From NCBI GenBank assembly GCA_046330955.1, contig JAXLRT010000005.1:62001-126000 (forward strand): 64,000 nt of DNA, given 5' to 3'. Below are positions 27,405-36,685 of this stretch, piece by piece. A program made the translations under genes and the position numbers. Each line of letters opens with the position of its first letter. The stretch's first letter is position 1. The stretch is from JADJPO01 sp046330955 (GTDB taxonomy: Bacteria; Actinomycetota; Actinomycetes; Actinomycetales; Kineosporiaceae). The notes under the pieces are model-generated. The model made no database searches. It was given only the letters and a program-made list of their open reading frames with translations, and was not told the DNA's origin.

Positions 27405-29098
27405 TCACGCTCGCCGCAACACCCGCGCCAACCCCGCGGCAACCGAGGTGGTCAACACCCACCCCAGCGCGATGAACGACCACGCCAACCAGGCGGCCGC
27501 TCCGGTGGCGTTCCAGTCGGACTGCTGACCCAGGTCGACCACGGGCACCAGCACGTCGATCGTGTAGACCACGGGCTGGAACGCCGCCGGGTGGTCGGTG
27601 GCCGGCGCGAACTGCGCCGGGTAGAACCGCCAGAACGCCAGTGCCCCGGGGGCGATCAGGGCGAGCAGCCAGAGCCCGGCCTGCCAGGTGCGGTAGCCGT
27701 AGCCCACGGTGATCTGCAGCAGCCGGCTCCACAGGCGGCCGGCGGGTGGCAGGGTTCGGCGTTGCCGGGTCAGCGCCGCGACCGCCACGGTGCGGGCGGC
27801 GCTCTCGTCGCCGATCCGGCGATAGGACGACGCGAGCTGCTCGTACGGTTGCGGCGCGTACCCGTCGGGGTCACGGGCCAACCAGTCCAGATGGTCCCTG
27901 ACGGTGGCCGGGGGATCGGCCGCGATGGAGTCGTAGCCGAGATCCCTCACCCGCATCGGCGGCGATCCGGCCTGGGGTCGGTGTTCGAGTACCTGGATCC
28001 GCGCGTGCCGCAGGTCGAGCCGGCTGATGGGCGCATCGGCGGGCAGCGCCAGGCGTCCCAGCTGGGCCTGGCGCAGGTGGACGACGCCGTCACTGACCAG
28101 CCCGTCGCACAGCACCGCGCCGCCGACCACAGCCCGCTCGGCCACCACGGTCGCCTCGGCCGTGCCCTTGGACAGCGACCCGGCGAGGGTCCACTCGTTG
28201 CCCACCCGCAGGTCGACCAGGTTGAGTTCGCCCTCGGAACGAAAGCCCTCACCCATCAACAGATCTGACTCGACACTGAGCCCGCGCGCCGCGATGGCCC
28301 ACCGCCCGTGCGGGCGGAGCTGCGCGCCGCGCAGGCTGACGAACCCATTCACCTGCACCCCGATCAGCCGCAGGCCGCCGGTCACGGTGAGCCCGTCGGG
28401 GTCGCGCAGCGAGTTGCCGAGAAAGAGTCCGTAGCCCACGGTCATGCCCTGAGCGTTGAGCGCCCAACCGTGCTCGTTGACCAGTTCAGCGCCGGTCAGC
28501 GTGACGCCGTGCTCGATGATCGCGCCAATCAGTCGTATTCCACCGTTCGCCCGCAGCCCGCTCGCCCGGATCCCGTGATCCACCCGCAGTGCCCACCCTT
28601 CGAGGGCAAATCCGGTTGGGTTGGTGAGGCGTGCTCTGGCCAGTGAGAGATGGCCGTCGACCTGTGCACCCTCCAGGTTGATGGCGGCGGCGCGAACTCC
28701 CTCGTCGAGCAACAGGTTGCCGACGACGCACTTGGACGGCGTGCAGCTTCGGCGTGGTGCCGGAGATCCCCGCAGCGAGCATCGAGTCCAGCGTGGTGCG
28801 TTCGAGTCGGACGTCCTCGTCGAAGAAGCACTGCTCGAGCAGGAGCGGACGGCGAACCTGTTGCCCGCTCAGGTCCAGCGCTCCCACGATGCGCGCGCCG
28901 ATCACGTGCACCGGGTGCACCGGCCCATTGCCGGTGGGTGCCAGCACGACCTCGCGCAGCATCGCCGGCGCGGATCCGCCGCCGCGCCCCCCAGCTCGCA
29001 CCATCGGCGAGCGGGTCGTGGCGGCGGGCGCCGCGACGCAGGTCGATGATGCCGGCGGCGGCGTCGTGCAGTGCCCGTTCGCCGATCGGGGTTGGCAT
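27405..29098 (-). pseudogene. Repeat-rich membrane protein, broken by two frameshifts
   Basis: Three frames together give one protein of about 560 residues. The N-terminus (ATG 29098) reads MPTPIGERALHDAAAGIIDLRRG; near 28970-28985 the frame changes to AMLREVVLAPTGNG, GARIVGALDLSGQQV; near 28730-28745 it changes again to CVVGNLLLDEG and stays open to 27405. The middle is a regular beta-helix-like repeat of about 20 residues (INLEGAQVDGHLSL, GGIRLIGAIIEHGVTLTGAEL, GGLRLIGVQVNGFVSLRGAQL). The C-terminus has helices at AGLWLLALIAPGALAFW and AAAWLAWSFIALGWVL. Streptomyces relatives are annotated as membrane-associated oxidoreductases, with little support. The last 435 codons could still be translated from TTG 28712, but the whole gene looks inactivated. 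Confidence 0.75.
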
Positions 29099-29125
29099 GT
29101 TCCCTCCGTTGGGTCGTGACGCCAC

Positions 29126-29923
29126 GCATTGTGCCGCGCCTCGTGCGGTCGTCCGAGGTTGATCGCGAAGGTGGGTAGTGATCAGGACATACTGCGTGCA
29201 TGTGGCGTCGCGAGGTGATCACCGACCGAGTTGCGCGCGGGACGTCGGCCGGCCAGGGCCAGCAGACGCATGGCGATCGGTAGCCGCAGCCCACGTTCGC
29301 CGATGTCAGGTCAGTTGCCGGCGACGCTGGCGACCAAGAGCATCGATCGGCGGCGCGGGTGACCAACTCGGCGTTGCCGAACGGTTGCCGGGTCGGCACA
29401 GCCGGCGGACATCCCAGGCGAGTGGCACCTTCGGCATCCTCGTCCTTGTTCGTCGATGTTCGATCGAGCGTACTGGCCATCTCGCCGTGCCCGAAGACGC
29501 CGTTGAGCGCAGGCGCCGCCGTCCAGACCTGGCGGTGCCGCCCATGGTCGTGGCCAGGCGTCGCGGGTGTTAATCCTCGCTTCCCGGTGCCTGGCGCAGG
29601 CCTGCCGCGCTGGGAGACGCCGCGCTGGAAGCAGAGCCGAGTGGAGCGCCCGACGGCAGCCGCGGCCGACGGCAAGGACATCGCTGGTGACGGCGATGGG
29701 GGCAGCGCGCCGGCAACGACAGGCCAGGCATTTGACGAGGCTGGATCGCCTTCGCCTGACTGGATGTCAGCGGCTTGGTTGCCGATGCCGTGACGATCCG
29801 CAATTGCGTCGAGCAGGTGGTACGGATACGGAGATCACCGGCTACCCCTCGATGGGGTGAACTCTGCAGTGTGGACGCCGAACATCAGCGGGGATGCTGT
29901 AGATCAAACCTCTCGTTGCCAAG
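29126..29923. other. No convincing gene between the repeat protein and the IS element
   Basis: About 800 bases. Several short frames run on both strands, but none has a recognisable family, a ribosome site or regular amino-acid composition. It may be decayed coding DNA, in keeping with the broken genes on both sides. Confidence 0.5.
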
Positions 29924-29931
29924 AGTTATGC
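29924..29931. repeat. Target site duplication AGTTATGC, left copy
   Basis: AGTTATGC directly abuts the left inverted repeat and is repeated exactly at 31462-31469 beyond the right end. Eight base pairs is the usual duplication for ISL3-family elements. Confidence 0.9.
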
Positions 29932-29964
29932 GGCTCTTCATACCTGGGTGGTGCTGCGTAGCCG

Positions 29965-31324
29965 ATCATGGGTCGGTCGAGGCCGCCGCCGATGAGGAGC
30001 ATGCGTAGGCGCGGTAGTTGTCGCGGTTGCGGAAGCCGCGGGCGATGCGGCGGTGGGTGGAGTTCGATGAGGCCGTTGACGTTTCGGCGCCGCCGTTGCT
30101 GGCGCCGTCGGTGGTGAAGTAGGCCAGGGAACGCGGTCTTCCAGCGCTTCAGGGTCCGTCCGAGGCGGGCGATCTCGGGGATCGGGCACGACGGGAACGT
30201 CGCGATGATCTGTTCGGCGACCTTGCGGCCTGCGGCGGGGGTGTCGGCGTGGTAGACCGAGCGAGCTGTTGGGCGGCCTGGCGATGTGGACCTCGTCGTG
30301 GCGTTCATCGAGAAGACGCCGCGGGCGCGAGACGGTGGTGCTGCTTGTCGGTCAGGCGTTCTGGCGGCGCAACGCAGGATGGTCCGGATCCCGTACAGCG
30401 GGTCGTTCTTGCGGCCCCGGTGACCGTGGATGGCCTGCTGGACGCGGCGGCGGACCTTCATCGACGGTCTTCGGTTCCCAACTTGACCACATGGAACGCA
30501 TCCAGCACCGCGACCGCGTCGGCGAGGTGGTCGTCGATGGCGTTCTTGTAACCCCCGAACGCGTCCAGGGTCGTTACCTCGACCCGGGCGCAGAACCCCG
30601 ACCCACGGGCGGTGAGCCAGTCGCCGTAGACGGCCCGGACCGTCCAGACCGGATCCAGCAGCCGTGCCCCGACCCGGCCTTTCCCGTCGCGGGACAGGTC
30701 GACCATCCCGGTCAACTCCTTCGGACCCCGCTTGACCGGTGAGACGTGGTGCCAGACGTGCTCGTCGACCCCGAGGGTGGTGACACCCTCGAAGCGGGAC
30801 TCATCGGCCGCCATGGTCGTCAGCAGCGGCTCGATCGAGCGCCACACCGTGCGCCAGGTCGTGCCCAGTTGACGGGCCAACCCGAGCACGGAGGCGTGTT
30901 CGCGGCGCAGTTGGCCGATCGCCCACCAACACCCGCGACGGGTCAGCAACGCCCGCGGCTTGGCGATCTGCTCGTCCTGCTCGGTGAACGACCCGGTCGT
31001 GCACCGCCCTTCGGTGCACCGCCAGGTCCGCTTACGCCACCGGATCCGTACCGGCCGCCCGAACGCCGGGATGTCCACCAACTCCACCGTGCGCCGCCCA
31101 CGACTGGCCGCGATCACACCGCAGCCCGGGCACCCCATCACGGCCGGCGCCGACTCCACCGTCACCACCAGGCCAGGGCGCCGCTCACCCTCATCGACGC
31201 GTTGGACGTCGATCACGTGCAGGCCGGGCAGACCGACCAGCACATCGCAGCGGCAACAATACGGACGCAACAGACCGGGCGGGCCGTGCCGCTCGGCACG
31301 ACAACACCCCGTAGCCTCGGACAT
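29965..31324 (-). pseudogene. ISL3-family transposase, multiple frameshifts
   Basis: The first frame (ATG 31324 to 30458) has the zinc-finger region (CCRCDVLVGL, MGCPGCGV, RKRTWRCTEGRC), the helix-turn-helix and the first catalytic Asp region LGVDEHVWHH, and DAFHVVKLGT near the end. The family continues in other frames: VRRRVQQAIHGHRGRKNDPLYGIRTIL, SVYHADTPAAGRKVAEQI, CPIPEIARLGRTLKRWKTAF, FTTDGASNGGAE-like residues in a third frame, NGLIELH, and RLRMLLIGGGL close to the left end. At least three shifts are needed, including small insertions at about 30450 and 30466. A normal copy would be about 430 residues. This copy should not transpose on its own unless some shifts are sequence errors. Confidence 0.88.
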
Positions 31325-31382
31325 GTCGAGGTCTCCAGGTATTCAGCGAGTTTGGTCGCTTCTGATCCTGGAGACCTCGACA
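31324..31382. repeat. 16-bp perfect inverted repeat at the transposase start
   Basis: TGTCGAGGTCTCCAGG (31324-31339) and CCTGGAGACCTCGACA (31367-31382) are perfect complements around a 27-base loop, inside the ISL3 element and ending exactly at the transposase ATG. It could be a regulatory palindrome, a transposase site, or a hairpin that blocks translation of read-through transcripts. Confidence 0.8.
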
Positions 31383-31461
31383 CCCCACCCAGGCCAACAC
31401 CTACCGGCGTGTCACACCAAGAAGATCAACTACGCAGCCCCCACCCCAGGTATGAAGAGCC

Positions 31462-31469
31462 AGTTATGC
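31462..31469. repeat. Target site duplication AGTTATGC, right copy
   Basis: Exact copy of the octamer at 29924-29931, directly outside the right inverted repeat. Confidence 0.9.
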
Positions 31470-31596
31470 TGGTGCTCTGCCACGGCGCATGCAACGCGCC
31501 CGGTGAACCACTCATACGAATTGGTTAGCCCAGGCTTGCCGGGGGTTCACGCGGGGACGGGGTGCAAGATCAGCTGTCATCGCTTTCAGTCATAGA

Positions 31597-33546
31597 TCAG
31601 TTTCGGTGACGACCGCTGCTCCCGCGGACATGTCCATTGATATCAACATTTGCGCGCGGGGAACCGACCAGCACCGGCAAATCACCCCACTCGCGGTGCC
31701 ACGTGCCGGGATCCTCAAAGGTTGCTGTCGCCGCGTCAGCGTCAACGACCAAATCCAGTTCACGCTGGTGTGATGTGTTTCTGTTGGAAGCAGAACGAGA
31801 ATCGCGTCGTGAACGTCGGCGGGTTTCGGCTCCCTGGTGAACCGCACGCTCCTCCGCACCAGGAAAGTTGATCTGGGATTCATCGACATCCACGGCTGGT
31901 ATGACTTGCCTGACGGCAAGGGGTGGCGGCGTGGGCGAGAAGACGTGGTTCGACGGCAGAAGGTCAGTTGGCGGAGCAACTGATTGCTGTTGAGGAGAAG
32001 TTGTATGGTGGAGGAACTCGGATGAGGGCGAGAGAATCTTCCCCAATGTGGACAGAGGCGAGTGCACTCCCAGGGTGACGTCTTGGTCGGTCTCGCCAAG
32101 CGCATGGACCGAACTTTGTGCGATGCTCGCGAGGCTACCCACCCGGTCAATCCGCGGCAATTCTCGATCTGTATTTTGGGTGACTCTTCCCCCGTTACTG
32201 TTGTAACCCTCGTAGGTACCGTAGGAGCCGGCTGACTTCCTGCGTGGTGACCGGTTCAGCACGACTCCGAGGACCGCTGCACCAGCGATCCGCAAGGACT
32301 CGCACGCACTAGCGAGCTGTTCGGAGTGGGTCTTCCCTGCATGAACGACGATCAAGGCGCCATCAGTAGCCCGTGCGAGTAGCGCAGAGTCAGTCACCGG
32401 CAGCAGAGGAGGCGCATCCAGGATGACGGTCGATCCGCTGCCAATCAGATCGTCGATCAGGGTGGCCATTCGAGAGGACCCGATCAGTTCCGCGGGGTTT
32501 GGTGGAAGGGGGCCTGATGTGAGCACCCTAAGGGGCAGGTCACCCCAAGGCTGCATGGCTTCCGCAAGAGTCAGGTCACCCAGCAGCACGGACGTGAGAC
32601 CCACGCCGGAAGTGAGCGCAAGAACGTCTGCCAGGGAAGGACGACGCAAGTCGGCGTCAATCAGAACAACGTCCTCACCAGACTGCGCTAGCGCTATTGC
32701 TAGATTCGCAGCAGTCGTACTTTTTCCCTCACGTGGGACGGCGCTCGTAACCACTAGGCTTTTCACGGGGTGGTCCACGGATAGGAATCGAATGTTAGTG
32801 CGCAGCTGGCGAAACTCCTCGGCGCGTGGCGAGAAGGGGTCATGGGTAATGAGCCGATTGTTGACGCATTCCGGATCATCGTGAACTGCAGTCAATACGG
32901 GCGCGGTGGTTGAACGTTGAATCTCATCTCGGTCTTTGACGGTCTTGTCCAAAGTATCTTGTATGAGCGCTATTCCGAGACCACAGAGAAGACCGATGAA
33001 CATCCCCAATGCTATGTTCAGTTGAAGGTGTGGCCAGATGGGCGCAGTAGCAGGGGTTGCCGCAAGAGTAATCGACACCCGCACTGGTGAGGTATTCTGA
33101 CCTATAGGGGTCTCAAGCTGGTTCACCAGCTGTGGGAATTGCGAAGCAATGGCGTTGCTGACGTCGCTCGCACGTTCGGGGTCCACATCATGCACGATTA
33201 CGTCGATCAGAACAGTGTCGGTGGTCGTTGTTGCTGCTATTCGCTGAGCGAGTTCGGTGGCAGTCGTGCGCAGGGCGAGACGGTCGATCACCGGCTGGAG
33301 TACGCGAGGGCTGGTTACGAGCTTGGCGTAGGACTTGACTCTTTGCTGCATGAAGTTCTCGCCTTGACTCAACTGGGCGGTGTCTTGCCCCTGGGTCATG
33401 GCCGAGACGAAGAGCTGGGTCCGCGACTCGTAGACAGGCTGAGCCAACAACGAGTACGTCAGCGCTGCGGTGCAGAAGAACAATGTCGTGAACACCAAGG
33501 TCAGCCAGCGGTCGCGAGCCAACCGAAGGTAGTGACCGCTCGTCAC
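31597..33546 (-). CDS. Wzz/BY-type tyrosine kinase (chain-length regulator)
   Basis: The 649-residue protein joins a Wzz domain (helix at about 12-35, second helix near 177-195 following the extracytoplasmic part) to a cytoplasmic BY-kinase. Walker A is TSAVPREGKSTT (Lys 275), Walker A' VVLIDADLRRP (Asp 297, 299), and Walker B STVILDAPP. A Tyr cluster, YGTYEGY, at about 448-456 is the expected autophosphorylation site. A Ser/Pro/Gln-rich tail of about 190 residues follows and has no known domain. Such proteins set polymer length and control export with Wzy and Wzx, both encoded downstream on the other strand. The start is GTG 33546 with a G-rich ribosome site. All catalytic motifs are intact, unlike the 13-16.6 kb relative. 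Confidence 0.93.
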   Translation of the reverse strand: MTSGHYLRLARDRWLTLVFTTLFFCTAALTYSLLAQPVYESRTQLFVSAMTQGQDTAQLSQGENFMQQRVKSYAKLVTSPRVLQPVIDRLALRTTATELAQRIAATTTTDTVLIDVIVHDVDPERASDVSNAIASQFPQLVNQLETPIGQNTSPVRVSITLAATPATAPIWPHLQLNIALGMFIGLLCGLGIALIQDTLDKTVKDRDEIQRSTTAPVLTAVHDDPECVNNRLITHDPFSPRAEEFRQLRTNIRFLSVDHPVKSLVVTSAVPREGKSTTAANLAIALAQSGEDVVLIDADLRRPSLADVLALTSGVGLTSVLLGDLTLAEAMQPWGDLPLRVLTSGPLPPNPAELIGSSRMATLIDDLIGSGSTVILDAPPLLPVTDSALLARATDGALIVVHAGKTHSEQLASACESLRIAGAAVLGVVLNRSPRRKSAGSYGTYEGYNSNGGRVTQNTDRELPRIDRVGSLASIAQSSVHALGETDQDVTLGVHSPLSTLGKILSPSSEFLHHTTSPQQQSVAPPTDLLPSNHVFSPTPPPLAVRQVIPAVDVDESQINFPGAEERAVHQGAETRRRSRRDSRSASNRNTSHQRELDLVVDADAATATFEDPGTWHREWGDLPVLVGSPRANVDINGHVRGSSGRHRN

Positions 33547-33736
33547 GTCGACCCGCCCCCATCTGCGCTGCTTGCCGTCTCGGGACGACCGATCTGAGCA
33601 ACGCTACGTAGTATTGCAGGTACTGTAAGCGATGAAGGGGCCCGGGGTCCTCCGAACCGAGCGATCGACGTCTGGTCGGCACTGATGGGGGAGGGCAGAT
33701 GGGACGTACGTCGGCGATCGGACTGAGGAGACTGGC

Positions 33737-34876
33737 TTGGCACAGCAGGATCACATCGCCGCCCTGGGCGTCGCGGCTGAGTGCTGGTCGTCGACTGCGC
33801 CGCTGACCATCGTTGAGCCAGACGGTGACGGCCACCGCCTCATGTACGTTGCGCGGCTCGCGGAAGCTGCCGCGGCACGCGGAGTGTCGATCATGGTCGT
33901 CCTCAGCGCGTCCGGCCGGCGGTCACCAGAGTTCGATGAGTTCCTAGCGCCCGTGCAGCACATCTTCAAGCTTCGAGTCCTGCCGGATTGCCGGCCCATC
34001 AGCGATTACCTGAACCAGACCGCGCACGGTCGTCCGATACTCCTGGATGGCGACCGCTATCTACGAGCCCTGATACGCCAAAGACCTCCGAGTGGAACCG
34101 TAATACTGTTGATGCGGGCACGTATGAAAGGGGCACGCGGTGTCATTGGCTGTCTACTGAAGGCTGTGATCGCAGCCTTCCTAATCCTCTTTAGTGCGGC
34201 ACGGGTTGTGCGCTTGTCCAGTAGCACGCAAGGGACGGACTGCTCACGACTATTGCGGTGGCTACCTTTCGTGGTCGACCCGGACCCTGTGCGTGCGGAG
34301 CCCTTCAGCGCAGATGAAACATCGAATCTTCCACTGCTGCCCGGACGCTATGCCCTTGTGGCCGGCCGCATTGATGATCGCAAGTCGGTGGCTCACCTGA
34401 TCGATTGGGTGATCAATACTGGTCTTGACGACGTGTCACTGGTGTTGGCAGGGCGCACAACGGACAAGGTCCGTGCCAATATTGACTCCCGATTGACCCC
34501 GCCACGATCTTCGAGCGTCGTCGTGATTGACAGGTTCATGACAGATGCAGAACTGCTTCATCTTTATAGTCGAGCTGCTGCCGTGATGTGTCTTTACGAG
34601 AACGAAGGACCTTCGGGTGCCGTCACCTTCGCCCGGCTGGTCGGTGTTCCAGTTATTGCGTGGGGCAGTCGCCAACTGATTGCACAAGCTAGCGAGGCTG
34701 GCATCCTCGTACTGTGTGCAGATAGGTCCACTGCATCAATAGATATTGCTGTCGAGGCAGCATTGGCCAAGTCTCGCCCTGCTTCCAAGCACAATGGTCA
34801 AGAAGCCGATCTGTTCGCCGCACCACTTCTCGCCCTCGCCGGGTCGACGTCGCACGCGATACAGGCTGAAGCGTGA
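33737..34876 (+). CDS. Family 4-like glycosyltransferase
   Basis: The 379-residue protein has a GT-B layout. The C-terminal half shows LPGRYALVAGRIDDRKSVAHLIDWV, LVLAGRTTDKVRANI, VVIDRFMTDAELLHLYSRAAAVMCLYENEGPSGAVTFARLVGVPVIA, which carries the ExxG/S donor-binding motif (YENEGPSG). The N-terminal acceptor half is diverged and contains a hydrophobic stretch (KAVIAAFLILFSAA), so it may sit on the membrane. The TTG start at 33737 is supported by GAGGAG six bases upstream. Its end overlaps the flippase start by four bases (GTGA). Third positions are much less GC-biased than in the first 30 kb. Sugar specificity is unknown. Confidence 0.82.
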   Translation: MAQQDHIAALGVAAECWSSTAPLTIVEPDGDGHRLMYVARLAEAAAARGVSIMVVLSASGRRSPEFDEFLAPVQHIFKLRVLPDCRPISDYLNQTAHGRPILLDGDRYLRALIRQRPPSGTVILLMRARMKGARGVIGCLLKAVIAAFLILFSAARVVRLSSSTQGTDCSRLLRWLPFVVDPDPVRAEPFSADETSNLPLLPGRYALVAGRIDDRKSVAHLIDWVINTGLDDVSLVLAGRTTDKVRANIDSRLTPPRSSSVVVIDRFMTDAELLHLYSRAAAVMCLYENEGPSGAVTFARLVGVPVIAWGSRQLIAQASEAGILVLCADRSTASIDIAVEAALAKSRPASKHNGQEADLFAAPLLALAGSTSHAIQAEA

Positions 34877-36096
34877 CCGCTGGACTGAGGGTTGAGCGCA
34901 GCAAACCACTTTCGGTACGCGACGCGCTCTCCGCCTACGGAATTGTTGCGATGAACGGAAGCGCTCAGATGGCGTCGGCGCTTATATTTGCCGTAGCTGC
35001 ACGCAGCATGGGAGTCGACGCGTTCGGCCGCGAGGCGGTACTCCTGGGCACGGCAATAACAACTACTGCCCTACTCGATCTCGGCGTAAACGCCCGTGTT
35101 GTGCGCCAAATTGTCGGTGGGCATATGCCCACTGCGCAAGCTCAGCAGTGGGCTGTTGGCAAAACGGTCACAACTTCGGTGGTCGCAGCAGTAGCATGCG
35201 GGGCGACGGCATGGTTTATGGAGTCGCCCTGGGCGAGTGGGGTCCTCGCTGTGCTATATGGAGCAGCTCTTCAACATTCTCAGTCCCAGCAGGGCATATT
35301 ACGTGCGCACAATCGATTGTGGGCATCTGTCTGGCTCGTGGCGACCAGCAAGGTGATCGCAGCGATAGCAATCTGTTGGTGGGCTTGGGTTGGCCTGAAT
35401 CCCATTGGACTCTGGGTATGCCTGCTCACAGGCGAGATCGCAGCTATCCTCCTCGCGCTGAAACTTCTGGGGCGCTGCGTCGTACTTTCCGTGCCTCTAT
35501 GCCCATATCGCGGAGGCAGATCCTTTGCTGTGACAGCGTTCGTGACTGGAATTCAGTCCTTTGACGTCGTGGCAGCTGGGCTGCTCGGCGGTCAGAATGT
35601 AGCCGGGACGTATGGAGCAGTGAGCAGATGGATTGCTCCCCTGTTGCTCCTGCCTGTCTCTGTCGGACAGATAGAGGCGCCCCGTATGGTAGCTGCCGAG
35701 TCGAATCGGGACGCCTGGCGAATAGTTCGCCAGGGAAGCATATTGATTTCTCCAACGCTAGTGGCCGCGGCAACGGGGATCGTCCTTGCCCCTTCCATTG
35801 TTTCAACAGTATTAGGGCAAGGCTACAGAGATTCAGTTCTTCCGCTAAGACTACTCTTGGCTGGTGTAGCATTTGGTGCCCTGGGGCAGTTGCTCGTCAA
35901 TTTTCTCCAAACGCGGGGGCAGGCGAGACAGGTCGCGCGCTCGTTCATGGCAACATTGGCAATGCAAGTAGGCCTTGTCGTGGTTCTTACGCCGCGTTTT
36001 GGGGCAATTGGTGTGGCCGCAGCGATGGCGTCGTCGAACGCTTTTGCCTCAGTCCTTGTGTACCTAAGAGCCCGCAAGTTCTCAAGACAGAATTAG
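34873..36096 (+). CDS. Wzx-type polysaccharide flippase
   Basis: A 407-residue integral membrane protein with about 12 helices. It is expected to move lipid-linked repeat units across the membrane (MOP superfamily). Support comes from the even spread of hydrophobic segments, the N-terminal NGSAQMASALIFAVAARSMGVDAFG pattern, LLDLGVNARVVRQI typical of this family, and the C-terminal FGAIGVAAAMASSNAFASVLVYLRARKF. GTG 34873 overlaps the glycosyltransferase stop. TTA leucine codons (for example at 35812-35814) and other AT-rich codons are present, unusual for a high-GC actinobacterium and a sign of transfer. It is in line with a polymerase gene two genes downstream, as expected for a Wzx/Wzy pathway. 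Confidence 0.88.
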   Translation: MTAGLRVERSKPLSVRDALSAYGIVAMNGSAQMASALIFAVAARSMGVDAFGREAVLLGTAITTTALLDLGVNARVVRQIVGGHMPTAQAQQWAVGKTVTTSVVAAVACGATAWFMESPWASGVLAVLYGAALQHSQSQQGILRAHNRLWASVWLVATSKVIAAIAICWWAWVGLNPIGLWVCLLTGEIAAILLALKLLGRCVVLSVPLCPYRGGRSFAVTAFVTGIQSFDVVAAGLLGGQNVAGTYGAVSRWIAPLLLLPVSVGQIEAPRMVAAESNRDAWRIVRQGSILISPTLVAAATGIVLAPSIVSTVLGQGYRDSVLPLRLLLAGVAFGALGQLLVNFLQTRGQARQVARSFMATLAMQVGLVVVLTPRFGAIGVAAAMASSNAFASVLVYLRARKFSRQN

Positions 36097-36111
36097 GGAG
36101 AGGGGAAATCA

Positions 36112-36624
36112 TTGCGCAAGAATCTAATGGCCGATTTGGGGCGTCACAGCCCCGGCACAGCACCCTCTCTCGGGGCACTAATCTGGAACATAATGACACG
36201 GCCGGGGTTGTTGGCGACTGCGCTACTGCGGTGTCAAGAATATCTGGTTCGTCGAAAGCTGTTTAGCGGGGCGAAGTTGATCCGTACCCTGGGCGTCGTA
36301 TTGACCGGGGCCGACTTTGTCCCAGGCTGTACAGCCGGGCCAGGCCTATATATGCCGCACCCGCAGGGCGTCGTATTTGGGAGCGAGGTCCACGTCGGCT
36401 CGGGCGTGACAGTTCACCAGAATGTGACACTTGGGCAAAGATATGCCGGTACGGCGAAAGGGCATAGCCCAGTGATCGGTGACGATGCGATGATTGGCGC
36501 AGGGGCTGTAATCCTTGGTGCTGTGAACATCGGACGGAAGGCGTTGGTTGGGGCGAACTCAGTCGTACTGATGGATGTTCCGCCGGGAGCGAGGGCAATT
36601 GGTGTACCCGCACACAACAGCTGA
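36112..36624 (+). CDS. Serine-acetyltransferase-like hexapeptide acyltransferase
   Basis: The 170-residue protein is a left-handed beta-helix acyltransferase resembling the C-terminal half of CysE and the EPS-associated EpsC type: GVVLTGADFVPGCTAGPGLYMPHPQGVVFGSEVHVGSGVTVHQNVTLGQR split through it, VIGDDAMIGAGAVILGAVNIG, and GARAIGVPA. His in MPHPQG and in VHQNV correspond to the catalytic His of the family. It probably O-acetylates a sugar of the repeat unit, from acetyl-CoA, in the cytoplasm. True cysteine synthesis is unlikely in this context. The start is TTG 36112 with AGGGGA just upstream. It is in the same transcription unit as the flippase and polymerase. Confidence 0.85.
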   Translation: MRKNLMADLGRHSPGTAPSLGALIWNIMTRPGLLATALLRCQEYLVRRKLFSGAKLIRTLGVVLTGADFVPGCTAGPGLYMPHPQGVVFGSEVHVGSGVTVHQNVTLGQRYAGTAKGHSPVIGDDAMIGAGAVILGAVNIGRKALVGANSVVLMDVPPGARAIGVPAHNS

Positions 36625-36685
36625 CTCGTCGGCCCTACCTAGCCCGCAAGTGGCGAGTCCAGCGTCGTTTGGGAACAGGCAGCGA

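Larger units (their letters stand above)
29932..31461 (-). mobile_element. ISL3-family insertion sequence, complete ends
   Basis: The element is 1530 bp. The left end starts GGCTCTTCATACCTGGG (29932-29948), and the reverse complement of the right end (to 31461) starts with the same 17 bases. The similarity then continues through CTGCGTA after two small G-tract differences (left GTGGTG, right GGTGGGGG). It is flanked by the 8-bp duplication AGTTATGC. One transposase gene fills it, on the minus strand, but with several frameshifts. The fresh duplication and nearly identical ends indicate a fairly recent insertion. It sits at the left border of the low-GC polysaccharide cassette. Confidence 0.92.

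Noticed and set aside
28902..29681. Minus-strand frame of 259 codons as a gene
   Set aside because: Composition irregular, no domain, and its 3' part overlaps the better-supported broken repeat protein.
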